This document shows positions 41,703 to 49,877 of a DNA stretch of 64,000 nucleotides, in pieces (position 1 is the first letter of the stretch; the number at the start of each line of letters is the position of its first letter). Where the stretch lies: contig NZ_CP041636.1 in the NCBI RefSeq assembly GCF_007197755.1, positions 1,834,001-1,898,000 of the forward strand, read 5' to 3'. The DNA is from Ferrovibrio terrae (lineage in GTDB: Bacteria; Pseudomonadota; Alphaproteobacteria; Ferrovibrionales; Ferrovibrionaceae). Under the pieces are notes generated by a model. That model searched no databases. It had not been told where the DNA came from and saw only the letters and a program-made list of their open reading frames with translations. A program made the position numbers and the translations under genes.

Positions 41703-42950
41703 TCAGGCAGTTTTCGACAGCTTGTCGAGGTGCTGGCGGATATGGGCGGCCTCGGCCGGGGTGCGGGCCAGCGCAATGGCGCGGTCGAAAGCCACGCGGG
41801 CGTCCTCATTGCGACCGAGCTGCTGCAGCAGCGCGCCTTTCACGCCGAAGAAATAGAAGTAATTCGCCAGTGCCGGGCCCAGCGGCTCGATCAGGTCGAG
41901 CGCGGCTTCCGGGCTGTCGGCTTTCGAGACCGCGACGGCGCGGTTGAGCGCGATCACCGGCGAGGGCTGCATGCGTTCCAGCGTCGTGTAAAGCTGTACG
42001 ATCTGTGCCCAGTCGGTGTCTTCCGCTTGCGCCGCACGCGCATGCAGCGCGGCGATGGCGGCCTGCACCTGCATGGGCCCTGGCTTCGCATGCCGCACCG
42101 CCTTGTCGAGCAGGGCGAGGCCTTCCTGGATCAGGTCGGCATCCCAGCGCGAACGATCCTGGTCGTCCAGCAGGATGATCTGGCCGTCGGCATCCAGCCG
42201 CGCCCCGGCGCGGGCATGCTGCAGCAGCATCAGCGCGGTGAGTCCCATGATCTCGGGTTCGGAGGGGAACAGCCGCAGCAGCAGGCGGGCGAGGCGGATC
42301 GCCTCGGCGCAGAGCGGCTGGCGGATCAGCGCATCGCCGCCGCTGGCGGAATAGCCTTCGTTGAACAGCAGGTAGAGCATCGCCGCCACCACGCCGAGCC
42401 GCTCGACGCGTTCGGCCGCACCCGGCGTGGCGAAAGCGATCTCGGCTTCGCCGATGCGGCGCTTGGCCCGGGTGATGCGCTGCTCCATCGCGCTTTCGCT
42501 GACCAGAAACGCGCTGGCGATCTCGGCCACCGTCAGGCCCGACACGATGCGGAGCGCGAGCGCGATCTGCTGCGTGTTCGGCAGATCGGGATGACAGCAG
42601 ATGAACAGCAGCCGCAGGATGTCGTCGCGATACTGCGCGCCGTCCAGCCGTTCGGCCATGTCGTCCTGCACATCTCCCCCGTCGGTGAGGCTGTCATCCT
42701 CCGGCAACGCGACATGCTTCAGGCTGCGGCGTGCGTCATCGACGCCGGAATTGCGCCCGACAAAAATCAGCCAGGCGGCCGGATCGCGCGGCGGGCCTTT
42801 CCCGGGCCAGTTCTGCAGGGCGCGCAGGCAGGCTTCCTGGAAGGCTTCTTCCGCACGATCCAGATCGCCGCGGAAATAGCGCAGCAATGCGGCCACCGCC
42901 TGTGGCCGGGCGGATTTCAGTGCGGTGTCGATCCAGGTCAGGTCGGTCAC
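41703..42950 (-). CDS. ECF42-family RNA polymerase sigma factor with C-terminal TPR-like extension
   Basis: 415 residues. Region 2 appears as AEEAFQEACLRALQNW ... DPAAWLIFVGRNSGVDDARR, and region 4 as LALRIVSGLTVAEIASAFLVSESAMEQRITRAKRRI (helix-turn-helix). The remaining ~220 residues are helical repeats, for instance LIQEGLALLDKAVRHAKPGPMQVQAAIAALHA, the extension that defines ECF42 and replaces an anti-sigma factor. Its start overlaps the stop of the DGPF gene by 4 bp, the hallmark gene order of this group. It probably transcribes its own operon and the SRPBCC gene from the shared motif. The activating signal is unknown. Confidence 0.93.
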   Translation of the reverse strand: MTDLTWIDTALKSARPQAVAALLRYFRGDLDRAEEAFQEACLRALQNWPGKGPPRDPAAWLIFVGRNSGVDDARRSLKHVALPEDDSLTDGGDVQDDMAERLDGAQYRDDILRLLFICCHPDLPNTQQIALALRIVSGLTVAEIASAFLVSESAMEQRITRAKRRIGEAEIAFATPGAAERVERLGVVAAMLYLLFNEGYSASGGDALIRQPLCAEAIRLARLLLRLFPSEPEIMGLTALMLLQHARAGARLDADGQIILLDDQDRSRWDADLIQEGLALLDKAVRHAKPGPMQVQAAIAALHARAAQAEDTDWAQIVQLYTTLERMQPSPVIALNRAVAVSKADSPEAALDLIEPLGPALANYFYFFGVKGALLQQLGRNEDARVAFDRAIALARTPAEAAHIRQHLDKLSKTA

Positions 42951-43339
42951 GAAATCATGGTCTCCCGTTTCTCAGTGTCAGGAATGAAGGCGCGCAGCGG
43001 ACGAATCTCGAAGGCGCCGCTGCCGCCATCGCCGTTTTTGCCGGCCATGCCGCGCGCGATGTCGACGGCCTCGTCCAGCGAGGCGACGTCGATCACATAC
43101 AGGCCGAGCAGCTGCTCTTTGGTTTCGGCGAACGGCCCGTCGATCACGACGGGTTCGGCGCCATAGCGCACCGTGGTGGCGGCAGTGGTGTTCATCAGGC
43201 GCAGGATGGGCCCAAGCTGGCCCTTTGCGGCCAGCTTGTCGGTGACGGTGCGGCGCTTGGCGATTACCGCGTCGTCCTTGGCCTTGGGCCAGGCTTCCAC
43301 GGCGGCTTCGTCGTTGTAGCAAAGGATGGCGTAAAGCAT
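42947..43339 (-). CDS. YCII-related DGPF-domain protein, ECF42 partner
   Basis: 130 residues; MLYAILCYNDEAAVEAW and VVIDGPFAETKEQLLGLYVIDVASLDEA are the YCII/DGPF signatures (the DGPF motif is intact). These proteins accompany ECF42 sigma factors and are their main transcriptional targets; they share a ferredoxin-like fold with muconolactone isomerases but no activity is proven. The start is the ATG at 43339, 23 bp downstream of an ECF42 promoter. Translation is coupled to the sigma factor gene by a 4-bp overlap. Confidence 0.93.
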   Translation of the reverse strand: MLYAILCYNDEAAVEAWPKAKDDAVIAKRRTVTDKLAAKGQLGPILRLMNTTAATTVRYGAEPVVIDGPFAETKEQLLGLYVIDVASLDEAVDIARGMAGKNGDGGSGAFEIRPLRAFIPDTEKRETMIS

Positions 43340-43361
43340 CGGTGCAGGTTCCTGTTGAATC

Positions 43362-43392
43362 CAAGGACGTGGAAGTATGGCCCAATCCGACA
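43362..43392 (-). promoter_or_regulatory. ECF42-type promoter of the DGPF-sigma operon
   Basis: Read leftward: TGTCGGATTG, 13 bp, CGTCCTTG, identical in both boxes and spacing to the element before the SRPBCC gene, while the 13-bp spacers differ. This indicates autoregulation of the sigma factor operon. It lies 23 bp upstream of the DGPF start. Confidence 0.8.
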
Positions 43393-43597
43393 GGCCGGGC
43401 CGACAGGCGGGATGAAAAATCTCTGCATATAATTCAGTCCATTACCTGAAAGGTCATGGTCGGACCCGCGCTGCGCGTCACGGCGGTAAACACGTCGGCC
43501 GATAGTAAAATTCAATAATTAAGCCGCAGCGCTTGTATTTTATTGCCGGCCAGACCGGCGATTGCTACAAAACGCGGCCCTTTTCAGCCGGTCTTTC

Positions 43598-44782
43598 ATG
43601 TCCTCGCTTCTCGGTTTCTTCAGGCATCAGCTGCCAAATCTCGGCCCGATCACCTATGGCGAAAGCCTGCGGGCCTGCTTCGGTGTGCTGGTTGGCATCC
43701 TGATCACCGGTCTGCTCAGCCGCGCAGCGCTAGGGCCCAGCAACCTGCCGGTGCTGATCGCGCCGCTTGGCGCCTCGGCCGTGCTGCTGTTCGCCATGCC
43801 GTCGAGCCAGATGGCGCAGCCCTGGTCGATCCTCGGCGGCAATATCGTCTCGGCGCTGATCGGCACGGCTGTGTTGCGCCTGCTGCAGCTCGGCCTGCTG
43901 TCGGATCTGCTGCCGGCGGCGGCACTGGCGGCGGCGCTGGCAATCGCAGCGATGTATCTGCTGCGCTGCCTGCATCCGCCGGGTGGCGCGGTGGCGCTCA
44001 CCGCCGTGCTCGGCGGTCCGGCCATCCAGGAGGCTGGCTTCAGCTTCGCCTTCTGGCCGGTGGGCCTGAGCTCGCTGCTCATGCTGGTGGTGGCCTTTGC
44101 CTTCAACAACCTGACCGGCCGCCGCTATCCGCATCTCACGGCTGTCCCGCGCAGCATCCACAACACCAAAGACCCGCTGCCCAGCCGCCGCGTCGGCGTC
44201 ACGCCGGACGATGTCGCGCAGGTGCTGCAGCAGCAGGACGAAATCTACGATGTCAGTCCCGAGGATCTCGGCCGTCTGGTGCAGCAGGCCGAAATGCAGG
44301 CCTGGCATCGCCGCAGCGGCGAGGTGCGCATCGACGACATCATGTCGCGCGACGTGGCGGTGGCGACGCCGGAGATGCCGCTGCGCGCCGCCTGGGCGCG
44401 GATGCGCGGCCATCGCATCAAGGCACTGCCGGTGGTGGACGATGCGAACCGCGTGGTCGGGATCGTCACCCAGACCGATTTCATGGTCCATGCCGGCTGG
44501 TATGCCGAACCGCGCTCGCTGCGGGGTCTTGGCAGCTTCATCCGCCGCGCCAGCTGGCGCAACTGGCCGCTGGCCAAGACGGTCGACCAGGTCATGACCG
44601 CCGATGTGCAATGTGTAAGTCCTGAGCTGCGCGTCACCGAGCTGGTGCCGGTGATGGCTGATCTCGGCCGCCATCATCTGCCGGTGGTGGATGGCGAACG
44701 CCGCCTGGTCGGCATCGTCACGCAGTCGGATCTGATCGCCGCGCTGTTCCGCCGCCGCCTGGTGACATCCTCGGCGGCCTGA
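43598..44782 (+). CDS. HPP-family membrane protein with C-terminal CBS domain pair
   Basis: 394 residues from the ATG giving [23 protein letters not shown]; a TTG 12 codons upstream is possible but without a better ribosome site. The first ~170 residues are the HPP domain of four to five helices, with [24 protein letters not shown] and the name-giving [19 protein letters not shown]. Residues 240-394 hold two CBS motifs ([20 protein letters not shown] and [16 protein letters not shown]), which usually bind adenine nucleotides. Plant and cyanobacterial HPP proteins transport nitrite; whether this one does is unknown. Confidence 0.92.
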   Translation: MSSLLGFFRHQLPNLGPITYGESLRACFGVLVGILITGLLSRAALGPSNLPVLIAPLGASAVLLFAMPSSQMAQPWSILGGNIVSALIGTAVLRLLQLGLLSDLLPAAALAAALAIAAMYLLRCLHPPGGAVALTAVLGGPAIQEAGFSFAFWPVGLSSLLMLVVAFAFNNLTGRRYPHLTAVPRSIHNTKDPLPSRRVGVTPDDVAQVLQQQDEIYDVSPEDLGRLVQQAEMQAWHRRSGEVRIDDIMSRDVAVATPEMPLRAAWARMRGHRIKALPVVDDANRVVGIVTQTDFMVHAGWYAEPRSLRGLGSFIRRASWRNWPLAKTVDQVMTADVQCVSPELRVTELVPVMADLGRHHLPVVDGERRLVGIVTQSDLIAALFRRRLVTSSAA

Positions 44783-44846
44783 CCGTCCTGAACTTCTGGC
44801 CTCCGGAACGGTTCTTGACTGTATCGCCCCGCAGTCAGGAGCTGTC

Positions 44847-45503
44847 ATGACCGCCGACCAGACGCCCCATCACGTTCCGCAGGATATCTCCGACCGCATC
44901 GCGCGCGGGCTGGTGAAGGTCATGCGCTTTTTCGCCGATGCCTTCTTTGCCAGACGCTACGGCCATCGCGCCGTGGTGCTGGAAACCGTGGCGGGCGTGC
45001 CGGGCATGGTGGGCGGCATGCTGGTGCATCTGAAAAGCCTGCGCCGCATGGCCGATGATCGCGGCTGGATTCACACCCTGCTGGAAGAAGCCGAAAACGA
45101 GCGCATGCATCTGATGGTGTTTGCCGACATTGCCAAACCCAATGCCGTTGAGCGTTTGCTGGTGCTGCTGGTGCAGGGCGCATTCTTCAACGCCTATTTC
45201 GTGCTCTATCTCGTGGCGCCGAAAACGGCGCATCGCGTGGTTGGCTATCTGGAGGAAGAGGCGGTGGCCAGCTACACCCAGTATCTGGCCGAGATCGACA
45301 GCGGCCGGCAGGACAACATCCCGGCGCCGCGCATCGCCATCGACTACTGGAAGCTGGCCGGGGATGCGCGGCTCCGCGAGGTCGTGCTGGCGACGCGGGC
45401 CGACGAGGCCAAGCATCGCGACGTCAATCACCGCTTCGCCGATGTGCTGGCGGGCGAACGCCCGGGGGCGAAGCCGGCCGAGAAAGGCGGGCCGGCGGAC
45501 TAG
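44847..45503 (+). CDS. alternative oxidase (AOX), ubiquinol:O2 oxidoreductase
   Basis: 218 residues carrying all diiron ligands: E46 in LET, E85 and H88 in NERMHL, E137 in LEEEA and E187 and H190 in [12 protein letters not shown]. The four-helix bundle and two interfacial helices ([17 protein letters not shown] and [18 protein letters not shown]) are present. The mitochondrial N-terminal regulatory cysteine region is absent, as usual for bacterial AOX. It oxidises ubiquinol at the membrane surface without proton pumping and is insensitive to cyanide. Bacterial AOX genes are known but uncommon, mostly in alphaproteobacteria. It stands 64 bp downstream of the HPP gene. Confidence 0.96.
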   Translation: MTADQTPHHVPQDISDRIARGLVKVMRFFADAFFARRYGHRAVVLETVAGVPGMVGGMLVHLKSLRRMADDRGWIHTLLEEAENERMHLMVFADIAKPNAVERLLVLLVQGAFFNAYFVLYLVAPKTAHRVVGYLEEEAVASYTQYLAEIDSGRQDNIPAPRIAIDYWKLAGDARLREVVLATRADEAKHRDVNHRFADVLAGERPGAKPAEKGGPAD

Positions 45504-45595
45504 ACCGAATACAAAGTATTCATTGGCCGGTGGGCTTGAAGCCCGAGGAATCGTCTGTCCCCGATTACCCCGCCCCCGATGACGCCCTGCAGCCC

Positions 45596-45625
45596 TTGAA
45601 TTGCCGGAAATGTTCCTTATATGTA
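45596..45625 (+). promoter_or_regulatory. possible sigma70 promoter upstream of cmk
   Basis: TTGAAT (45596-45601) and TATGTA (45620-45625) are 18 bp apart in an AT-richer patch. The start would be near 45632, so the 10-bp repeat at 45649 would lie in the cmk-rpsA leader. Weak by sequence alone. Confidence 0.3.
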
Positions 45626-45648
45626 CTTATACGCGGCGATAAGCCCCG

Positions 45649-45755
45649 CGAAGCTGCACGAACCGCCACGAACCCGTACGAACCGCTGCGAACGCCAGCG
45701 AACCGCCACGAACACCAGCGAAGCGCCGCGAACCTGAACGAAGCAAAACGAAGCC
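45649..45755. repeat. exact 10-bp-period tandem repeat, 11 units beginning CGAA
   Basis: Units beginning CGAA occur at 45649 and every 10 bp to 45749 without a slip; the six other positions vary, although CGAACCGCCA appears twice (45659 and 45699). The AA dinucleotides are thus phased with the DNA helix. The period is not a multiple of three, so it is not a coding repeat. It takes up much of the 305-bp gap between AOX and cmk and ends 53 bp before the cmk ATG. Possible roles are bent DNA, a nucleoid-protein platform, or a C-rich RNA leader bound by S1 or Rho. Confidence 0.9.
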
Positions 45756-45808
45756 ATTCCGGTCCCGGCCCCTTGTTCGGGGCGGGGCGGGCGGTTTACC
45801 AAGTCGGC

Positions 45809-46459
45809 ATGACAAATTCTGTCGTCATCGCCGTCGATGGCCCCGTGGCGGCCGGCAAGGGCACGCTGGCCCGTCGGCTGGCCGACAAATACGGCTACGC
45901 CTATCTCGATACCGGCTCGCTGTACCGCGCTGTGGGCGCCAAGGTGCTGCGCGCCGGCGGCGATCCCGCCGATGCCGGTTTTGCCACCAGGATGGCGGAA
46001 TCGCTGGAAGATTCCGACCTGACGTCGAAAGACCTGCGCAGCGAGGCGGTCGGCCTGGCGGCCTCCAAGGTCGCGGTCGTCCCCGGCGTGCGCGCGGCTT
46101 TGCTGGACTACCAGCAGCGTTTCGCCAGCCAGCCGCCGGGCGGCAAGCCGGGCGCGGTGCTGGATGGCCGCGATATCGGGACTGTTGTCTGCCCGCAGGC
46201 CCAGGTGAAGCTGTTTGTCACCGCCCGGGATGAAGTGCGGGCCGGCCGTCGGCATAAGGAGTTGATGGATAAGGGAGAAAACGTGACCTTCGAGCGCGTG
46301 CTGGACGATCTGCGCCGCCGCGACGAACAGGACCGCGCCCGGAGCGCCGCGCCGCTCAGGCCGGCGGACGATGCGCACTTGCTGGATACCTCGGATTTGG
46401 CTATAGAAGCCGCCGTTGCTGCGGCTGTGGACATCATAGCCCGGAAGCTGAAGCCCTGA
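45809..46459 (+). CDS. cmk: cytidylate kinase
   Basis: 216 residues from the ATG giving MTNSVVIAVDGPVAAGKGTLAR, where GPVAAGKGT is the P-loop; an in-frame extension to 45530 runs through the 10-bp repeat and is not credible. YLDTGSLYRAVG and LDGRDIGTVVCPQA are the CMP-binding motifs, and the segment RHKELMDKGENVTFERVLDDLRRRDEQDRAR the lid/NMP region. It phosphorylates CMP and dCMP in the cytoplasm. The order cmk then rpsA is widely conserved; the S1 gene starts 124 bp downstream. Confidence 0.96.
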   Translation: MTNSVVIAVDGPVAAGKGTLARRLADKYGYAYLDTGSLYRAVGAKVLRAGGDPADAGFATRMAESLEDSDLTSKDLRSEAVGLAASKVAVVPGVRAALLDYQQRFASQPPGGKPGAVLDGRDIGTVVCPQAQVKLFVTARDEVRAGRRHKELMDKGENVTFERVLDDLRRRDEQDRARSAAPLRPADDAHLLDTSDLAIEAAVAAAVDIIARKLKP

Positions 46460-46582
46460 CGCCGGCTCCAGTCCCATAAACCAACCCACCGGTCGTTTGC
46501 GTCGCGCCGGATGCCTGCACTGCCCCGCGGACTTCACATGGTCCGGCAGGCCACCAACCCCCGGGGCTCTCTAGGAGAAAAT

Positions 46583-48313
46583 ATGGCCAAGCGTCCTGCC
46601 GTTAAGGCTGCCGTGGAAGAATATTCCGCGGACAATGAGAATTTTGCCGCCCTGCTCGAAGAGTCCTTCACCTCGTCTTCCGCCATGGAAGGCTCGGTCG
46701 TCAAGGGCATCGTTGTGGCGATCGAGAATGACTTCGCCCTCATCGATGTGGGTCTGAAGTGCGAAGGCCGCGTGCCGGTCAAGGAATTTGCCGGTCCGGG
46801 CCGCGCTGCCGAAATCAAGGTCGGTGACGTGGTCGAGGTCTTCCTCGACCGTATCGAAAATGCCATGGGCGAAGCGGTCATCAGCCGCGACAAGGCCCGC
46901 CGCGAAGAAGCCTGGGAAAAGCTGGAGCAGAGCTTCAACGCCAACCAGCGCGTCGAAGGCGTGATCTTCGGCAAGGTCAAGGGCGGTTTCACCGTCGACC
47001 TGTCGGGTGCCGTCGCCTTCCTGCCGGGCAGCCAGGTCGATGTGCGCCCGGTGCGCGACATCGGCCCGCTCATGGGCCAGCCGACCGCCTTCCAGATCCT
47101 CAAGATGGATCGTCGCCGCGGCAACATCGTTGTCTCGCGTCGCGCCGTGCTCGAAGAGAGCCGCGCCGAAGCCCGCAGCGAGCTGGTGTCCAACCTCAAG
47201 GAAGGCCAGATCCTCGACGGCGTGGTCAAGAACATCACCGATTACGGTGCGTTCGTTGATCTCGGCGGCGTCGACGGCCTGCTGCACGTCACCGACATCG
47301 CCTGGCGTCGCGTGAACCATCCGTCGGAGGTTCTCTCGATCGGCCAGACCGTCAAGGTGCAGGTCATCCGCGTGAACCCGGAAACCCAGCGCATCAGCCT
47401 CGGCATGAAGCAGCTGGAAGCCGATCCGTGGGAGGGCGTGAAGTCCAAGTATCCGGTCACCGCCCGCTTCATGGGCCGCGTCACCAACATCACCGACTAC
47501 GGCGCCTTCGTGGAGCTGGAGCCGGGTGTGGAAGGTCTCGTGCACGTGTCCGAGATGAGCTGGACCAAGAAGAACGTCCATCCGGGCAAGATCGTTTCGA
47601 CCTCGCAGGAAGTCGAAGTGATGGTGCTGGAAGTCGATCCGGCCAAGCGCCGTATCAGCCTCGGCCTGAAGCAGTGCATGTCGAATCCGTGGGATGCCTT
47701 CGCCGAGAAGCATCCGGTCGGCTCGAACATCGAAGGCGAGATCAAGAACATCACCGAATTCGGTCTGTTCATCGGTCTCGATGGCGGCGTCGACGGCATG
47801 GTCCATCTGTCGGATCTCGACTGGAACAAGCCGGGCGAGCAGGCCATTGCCGAATACCAGAAGGGCCAGGTGGTGCAGGCTCAGGTTCTCGACATCGACG
47901 TCGAGAAGGAGCGCATCTCGCTGGGCATCAAGCAGCTGGGCAACGATCCGTTCCAGTCGCTCGGTGACCTGAAGAAGGGCAGCGTCGTCACCTGCACGGT
48001 GACCGCGGTCGATCCGAAGGGCATCACCATCGCCGTCGGCGATGGCGTGCACGGCTATATCCGCCGTACCGAGCTGAGCCGCGATCGCGACGAACAGCGT
48101 CCGGACCGTTTCTCGGTCGGCGACAAGCTGGACGCCAAGATCGTCACCATCGACGGCAAGGCGCGCAAGCTGACCCTGTCGGTGAAGGCGCTGGAAATGG
48201 AAGAAGATCGCAAGGCGATGGAACAGTTCGGTTCCACCGACTCGGGCGCGTCGCTCGGCGACATCCTGGGCGCTGCCATGCGCAAGAAGAAGGACGACGA
48301 AGTCAGCGAATAA
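46583..48313 (+). CDS. rpsA: 30S ribosomal protein S1
   Basis: 576 residues starting at the ATG after TAGGAGAAAAT, a strong ribosome site; the upstream in-frame codons are leader. Six S1 (OB-fold) domains follow one another: the first two, around residues 40-170, bind the ribosome, and domains 3-6 (for example ILDGVVKNITDYGAFVDLGG and RFMGRVTNITDYGAFVELEP) bind mRNA. S1 unfolds and docks mRNA on the 30S subunit. In E. coli S1 represses its own translation; the AT-richer leader here could do likewise. A strong terminator follows 26 bp after the stop. Confidence 0.97.
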   Translation: MAKRPAVKAAVEEYSADNENFAALLEESFTSSSAMEGSVVKGIVVAIENDFALIDVGLKCEGRVPVKEFAGPGRAAEIKVGDVVEVFLDRIENAMGEAVISRDKARREEAWEKLEQSFNANQRVEGVIFGKVKGGFTVDLSGAVAFLPGSQVDVRPVRDIGPLMGQPTAFQILKMDRRRGNIVVSRRAVLEESRAEARSELVSNLKEGQILDGVVKNITDYGAFVDLGGVDGLLHVTDIAWRRVNHPSEVLSIGQTVKVQVIRVNPETQRISLGMKQLEADPWEGVKSKYPVTARFMGRVTNITDYGAFVELEPGVEGLVHVSEMSWTKKNVHPGKIVSTSQEVEVMVLEVDPAKRRISLGLKQCMSNPWDAFAEKHPVGSNIEGEIKNITEFGLFIGLDGGVDGMVHLSDLDWNKPGEQAIAEYQKGQVVQAQVLDIDVEKERISLGIKQLGNDPFQSLGDLKKGSVVTCTVTAVDPKGITIAVGDGVHGYIRRTELSRDRDEQRPDRFSVGDKLDAKIVTIDGKARKLTLSVKALEMEEDRKAMEQFGSTDSGASLGDILGAAMRKKKDDEVSE

Positions 48314-48339
48314 GCTGCTGCGTCAGTCGATCGCAAGAC

Positions 48340-48376
48340 AGACCCCGGCGGAGCGATCCGCCGGGGTCTTTTTCTT
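48340..48376 (+). terminator. intrinsic terminator after rpsA
   Basis: A 13-bp stem, AGACCCCGGCGGA with its complement, closes on GCGA and is followed by TTTTTCTT. Placement 26 bp after rpsA indicates the end of the cmk-rpsA transcript. Confidence 0.95.
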
Positions 48377-48439
48377 GTTTTTATTGCCTTGAATCCAAGG
48401 CTGTGTCCGAATGCATGGATTGGTGTGCAGGGGCGGTTG

Positions 48440-49117
48440 GTGCGGTTTTTCCTTCTTGCGGGTCTGTTGATGCTTCCGGCGCCGGCCCATGCAGCCGAGC
48501 CGCTGCTGTGCCCGCAGAAGATCGCCTTCATCGGCAATGACGCGGCGTTGCGGCGTCAGGCCGACGACATGAAGGCGCTGTATGCGCGCATCGGCTGTCC
48601 CGATGTCGCCTTTGTCGGCCTGCCGGGCCGGCGCGGCGTCGTCGCCTTCAACACCGGCGAGGTGCAGGGTGAGCTGATGCGGTTGCAGGGCGTCGAGCCG
48701 GAATACACCCGGCCCTTCCTGCGCGTGGCGCGCCCGATCGTGAAAATGACGGGGCGGCTCTGGGCGCGCAGCGAGGCGCAGGCCGCTTCCGGCCCGCTCG
48801 GCTTCATCCTCGGCGTGGTCTGGCAGGAGCGGCAGGTCCAGCAGAGCCTGGGCCGGAGCACTGGCTATCCCAGCCAGGTCGAGATGCTGCAGGCCTTCAG
48901 CGCCGGCCTGATCGACCGCTTCCTGGCCGAGGATGCGGTGGTGGTGGCGGCAATGCACGAGGGCCGTCTGGCCGCCCGGCCGGCCCATGCCGGGCAACCG
49001 CTGGTTTCGGCCGGCCTGCATCATTACCTCGGCATTGAATTCGCCGCCGTCGCAGCCGCCGTCACAGCCGAACTGGAACGGCTCGGCCAGGATGACAGCG
49101 GCACGGAGACGCAATGA
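48440..49117 (+). CDS. exported solute-binding-like protein
   Basis: 225 residues from a GTG preceded by GGGGCGG; it gives a signal peptide VRFFLLAGLLMLPAPAHA with cleavage before AEPLL. A TTG at 48389 would place 17 non-hydrophobic residues before it and lies close to the rpsA terminator. The mature part has the look of a type 2 periplasmic binding fold, with NTGEVQGELMRLQGVEPEYTRPFLRVARPI matching the DGE-x-x-R ... V-x-x-P pattern of transporter-like sensors. No transporter genes are adjacent; it leads a row of exported signalling-type genes. Confidence 0.7.
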   Translation: MRFFLLAGLLMLPAPAHAAEPLLCPQKIAFIGNDAALRRQADDMKALYARIGCPDVAFVGLPGRRGVVAFNTGEVQGELMRLQGVEPEYTRPFLRVARPIVKMTGRLWARSEAQAASGPLGFILGVVWQERQVQQSLGRSTGYPSQVEMLQAFSAGLIDRFLAEDAVVVAAMHEGRLAARPAHAGQPLVSAGLHHYLGIEFAAVAAAVTAELERLGQDDSGTETQ

Positions 49118-49193
49118 CAATCCCTGTCGTGGCGGCCATGCTATGCTAGATCGTGCCATGCTAGACTGCCAGCAAGGCAGCCGGGGGGTAGGA

Positions 49194-49868
49194 ATGATTC
49201 GGGTTTTCAAGTCCATGATGCTGCTGGCGGCGATTGTGTTCGCAGCGGGCGCCGCACAGGCCCAGGTGCAGGGCAACCAGGCTGCGGTCGTCGAGGATCT
49301 GTCGGGCACGGTATCCGGCGTCGAGGTGTTCGATTTCCTCAGTCCCGGCAAGACCGTCACGCTGCCGGCCGGCGCCAAGCTGGTGCTCGGCTACATGAAT
49401 TCCTGCACGCGCGAGACCATTACCGGTGCCGGCACGGTCACCATCGGCGAGACCGGCTCGAAGGTGTCAGGCGCCAGACTGCAGACCGAACAGCTGAAAT
49501 GCGCCGCCGCCAACCAGCTGGCGCAGGGCCAGGCCGGCAAGAGCGCTGCCATGGTGTTCCGTGGCCAGCCGGGCAGCGGCCGCAAGCGCGCGGAGGTTCC
49601 GCAGCCCAGCGCCGTGCTGATGTATACCGCACCGGCCTTCCAGGTCCTGAAGCCTGGCCAGCTCACCATCGAGCGGCTCGATGTCGCCGAGACGGTGCAG
49701 GTCTTCCAGGTCACCGGCAAGCTGTTCGATTACGGCAAGACCGGCAAGAAGCTCGATGCCGGCGGCTATTACCGTGTCGAGCTGAACGGCAAGTCGACGG
49801 TGTTCCACATTTCGCTGGATGCCGGCGAAGGCGCCGGACCGTTGCTGCTGCGTCTGGTCCGCTTCTAG
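49194..49868 (+). CDS. small exported beta-rich protein, FecR-like, unknown function
   Basis: 224 residues from the ATG after GGTAGGA. A signal peptide (MIRVFKSMMLLAAIVFAAGAAQAQ) precedes a beta-rich region, VVEDLSGTVSGVEVFDFLSPGKTVTLPAGAKLVLGYMNSCTRETI, that looks like a FecR-type or SH3-like repeat domain, then GAGTVTIGETGSKV. The second half is also beta-rich and not recognised. Two cysteines could form a disulfide. It is 9 bp upstream of the CHASE2-cyclase gene, so the two are probably made together, and it may be a periplasmic partner of that receptor. Confidence 0.7.
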   Translation: MIRVFKSMMLLAAIVFAAGAAQAQVQGNQAAVVEDLSGTVSGVEVFDFLSPGKTVTLPAGAKLVLGYMNSCTRETITGAGTVTIGETGSKVSGARLQTEQLKCAAANQLAQGQAGKSAAMVFRGQPGSGRKRAEVPQPSAVLMYTAPAFQVLKPGQLTIERLDVAETVQVFQVTGKLFDYGKTGKKLDAGGYYRVELNGKSTVFHISLDAGEGAGPLLLRLVRF

Positions 49869-49877
49869 GGTAAGACT

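Noticed and set aside
45649-45755. CRISPR-like tandem array
   Set aside because: The unit is only 10 bp with four constant bases and no spacer-repeat alternation; no cas genes are near.
45530-45808. N-terminal extension of cytidylate kinase
   Set aside because: It would translate the 10-bp repeat into low-complexity sequence before a canonical Cmk start; the ATG at 45809 fits the family.
49118-49193. GCCATGCTA direct repeats upstream of the FecR-like gene as an operator
   Set aside because: Only two short imperfect copies; too little to support a regulatory site.
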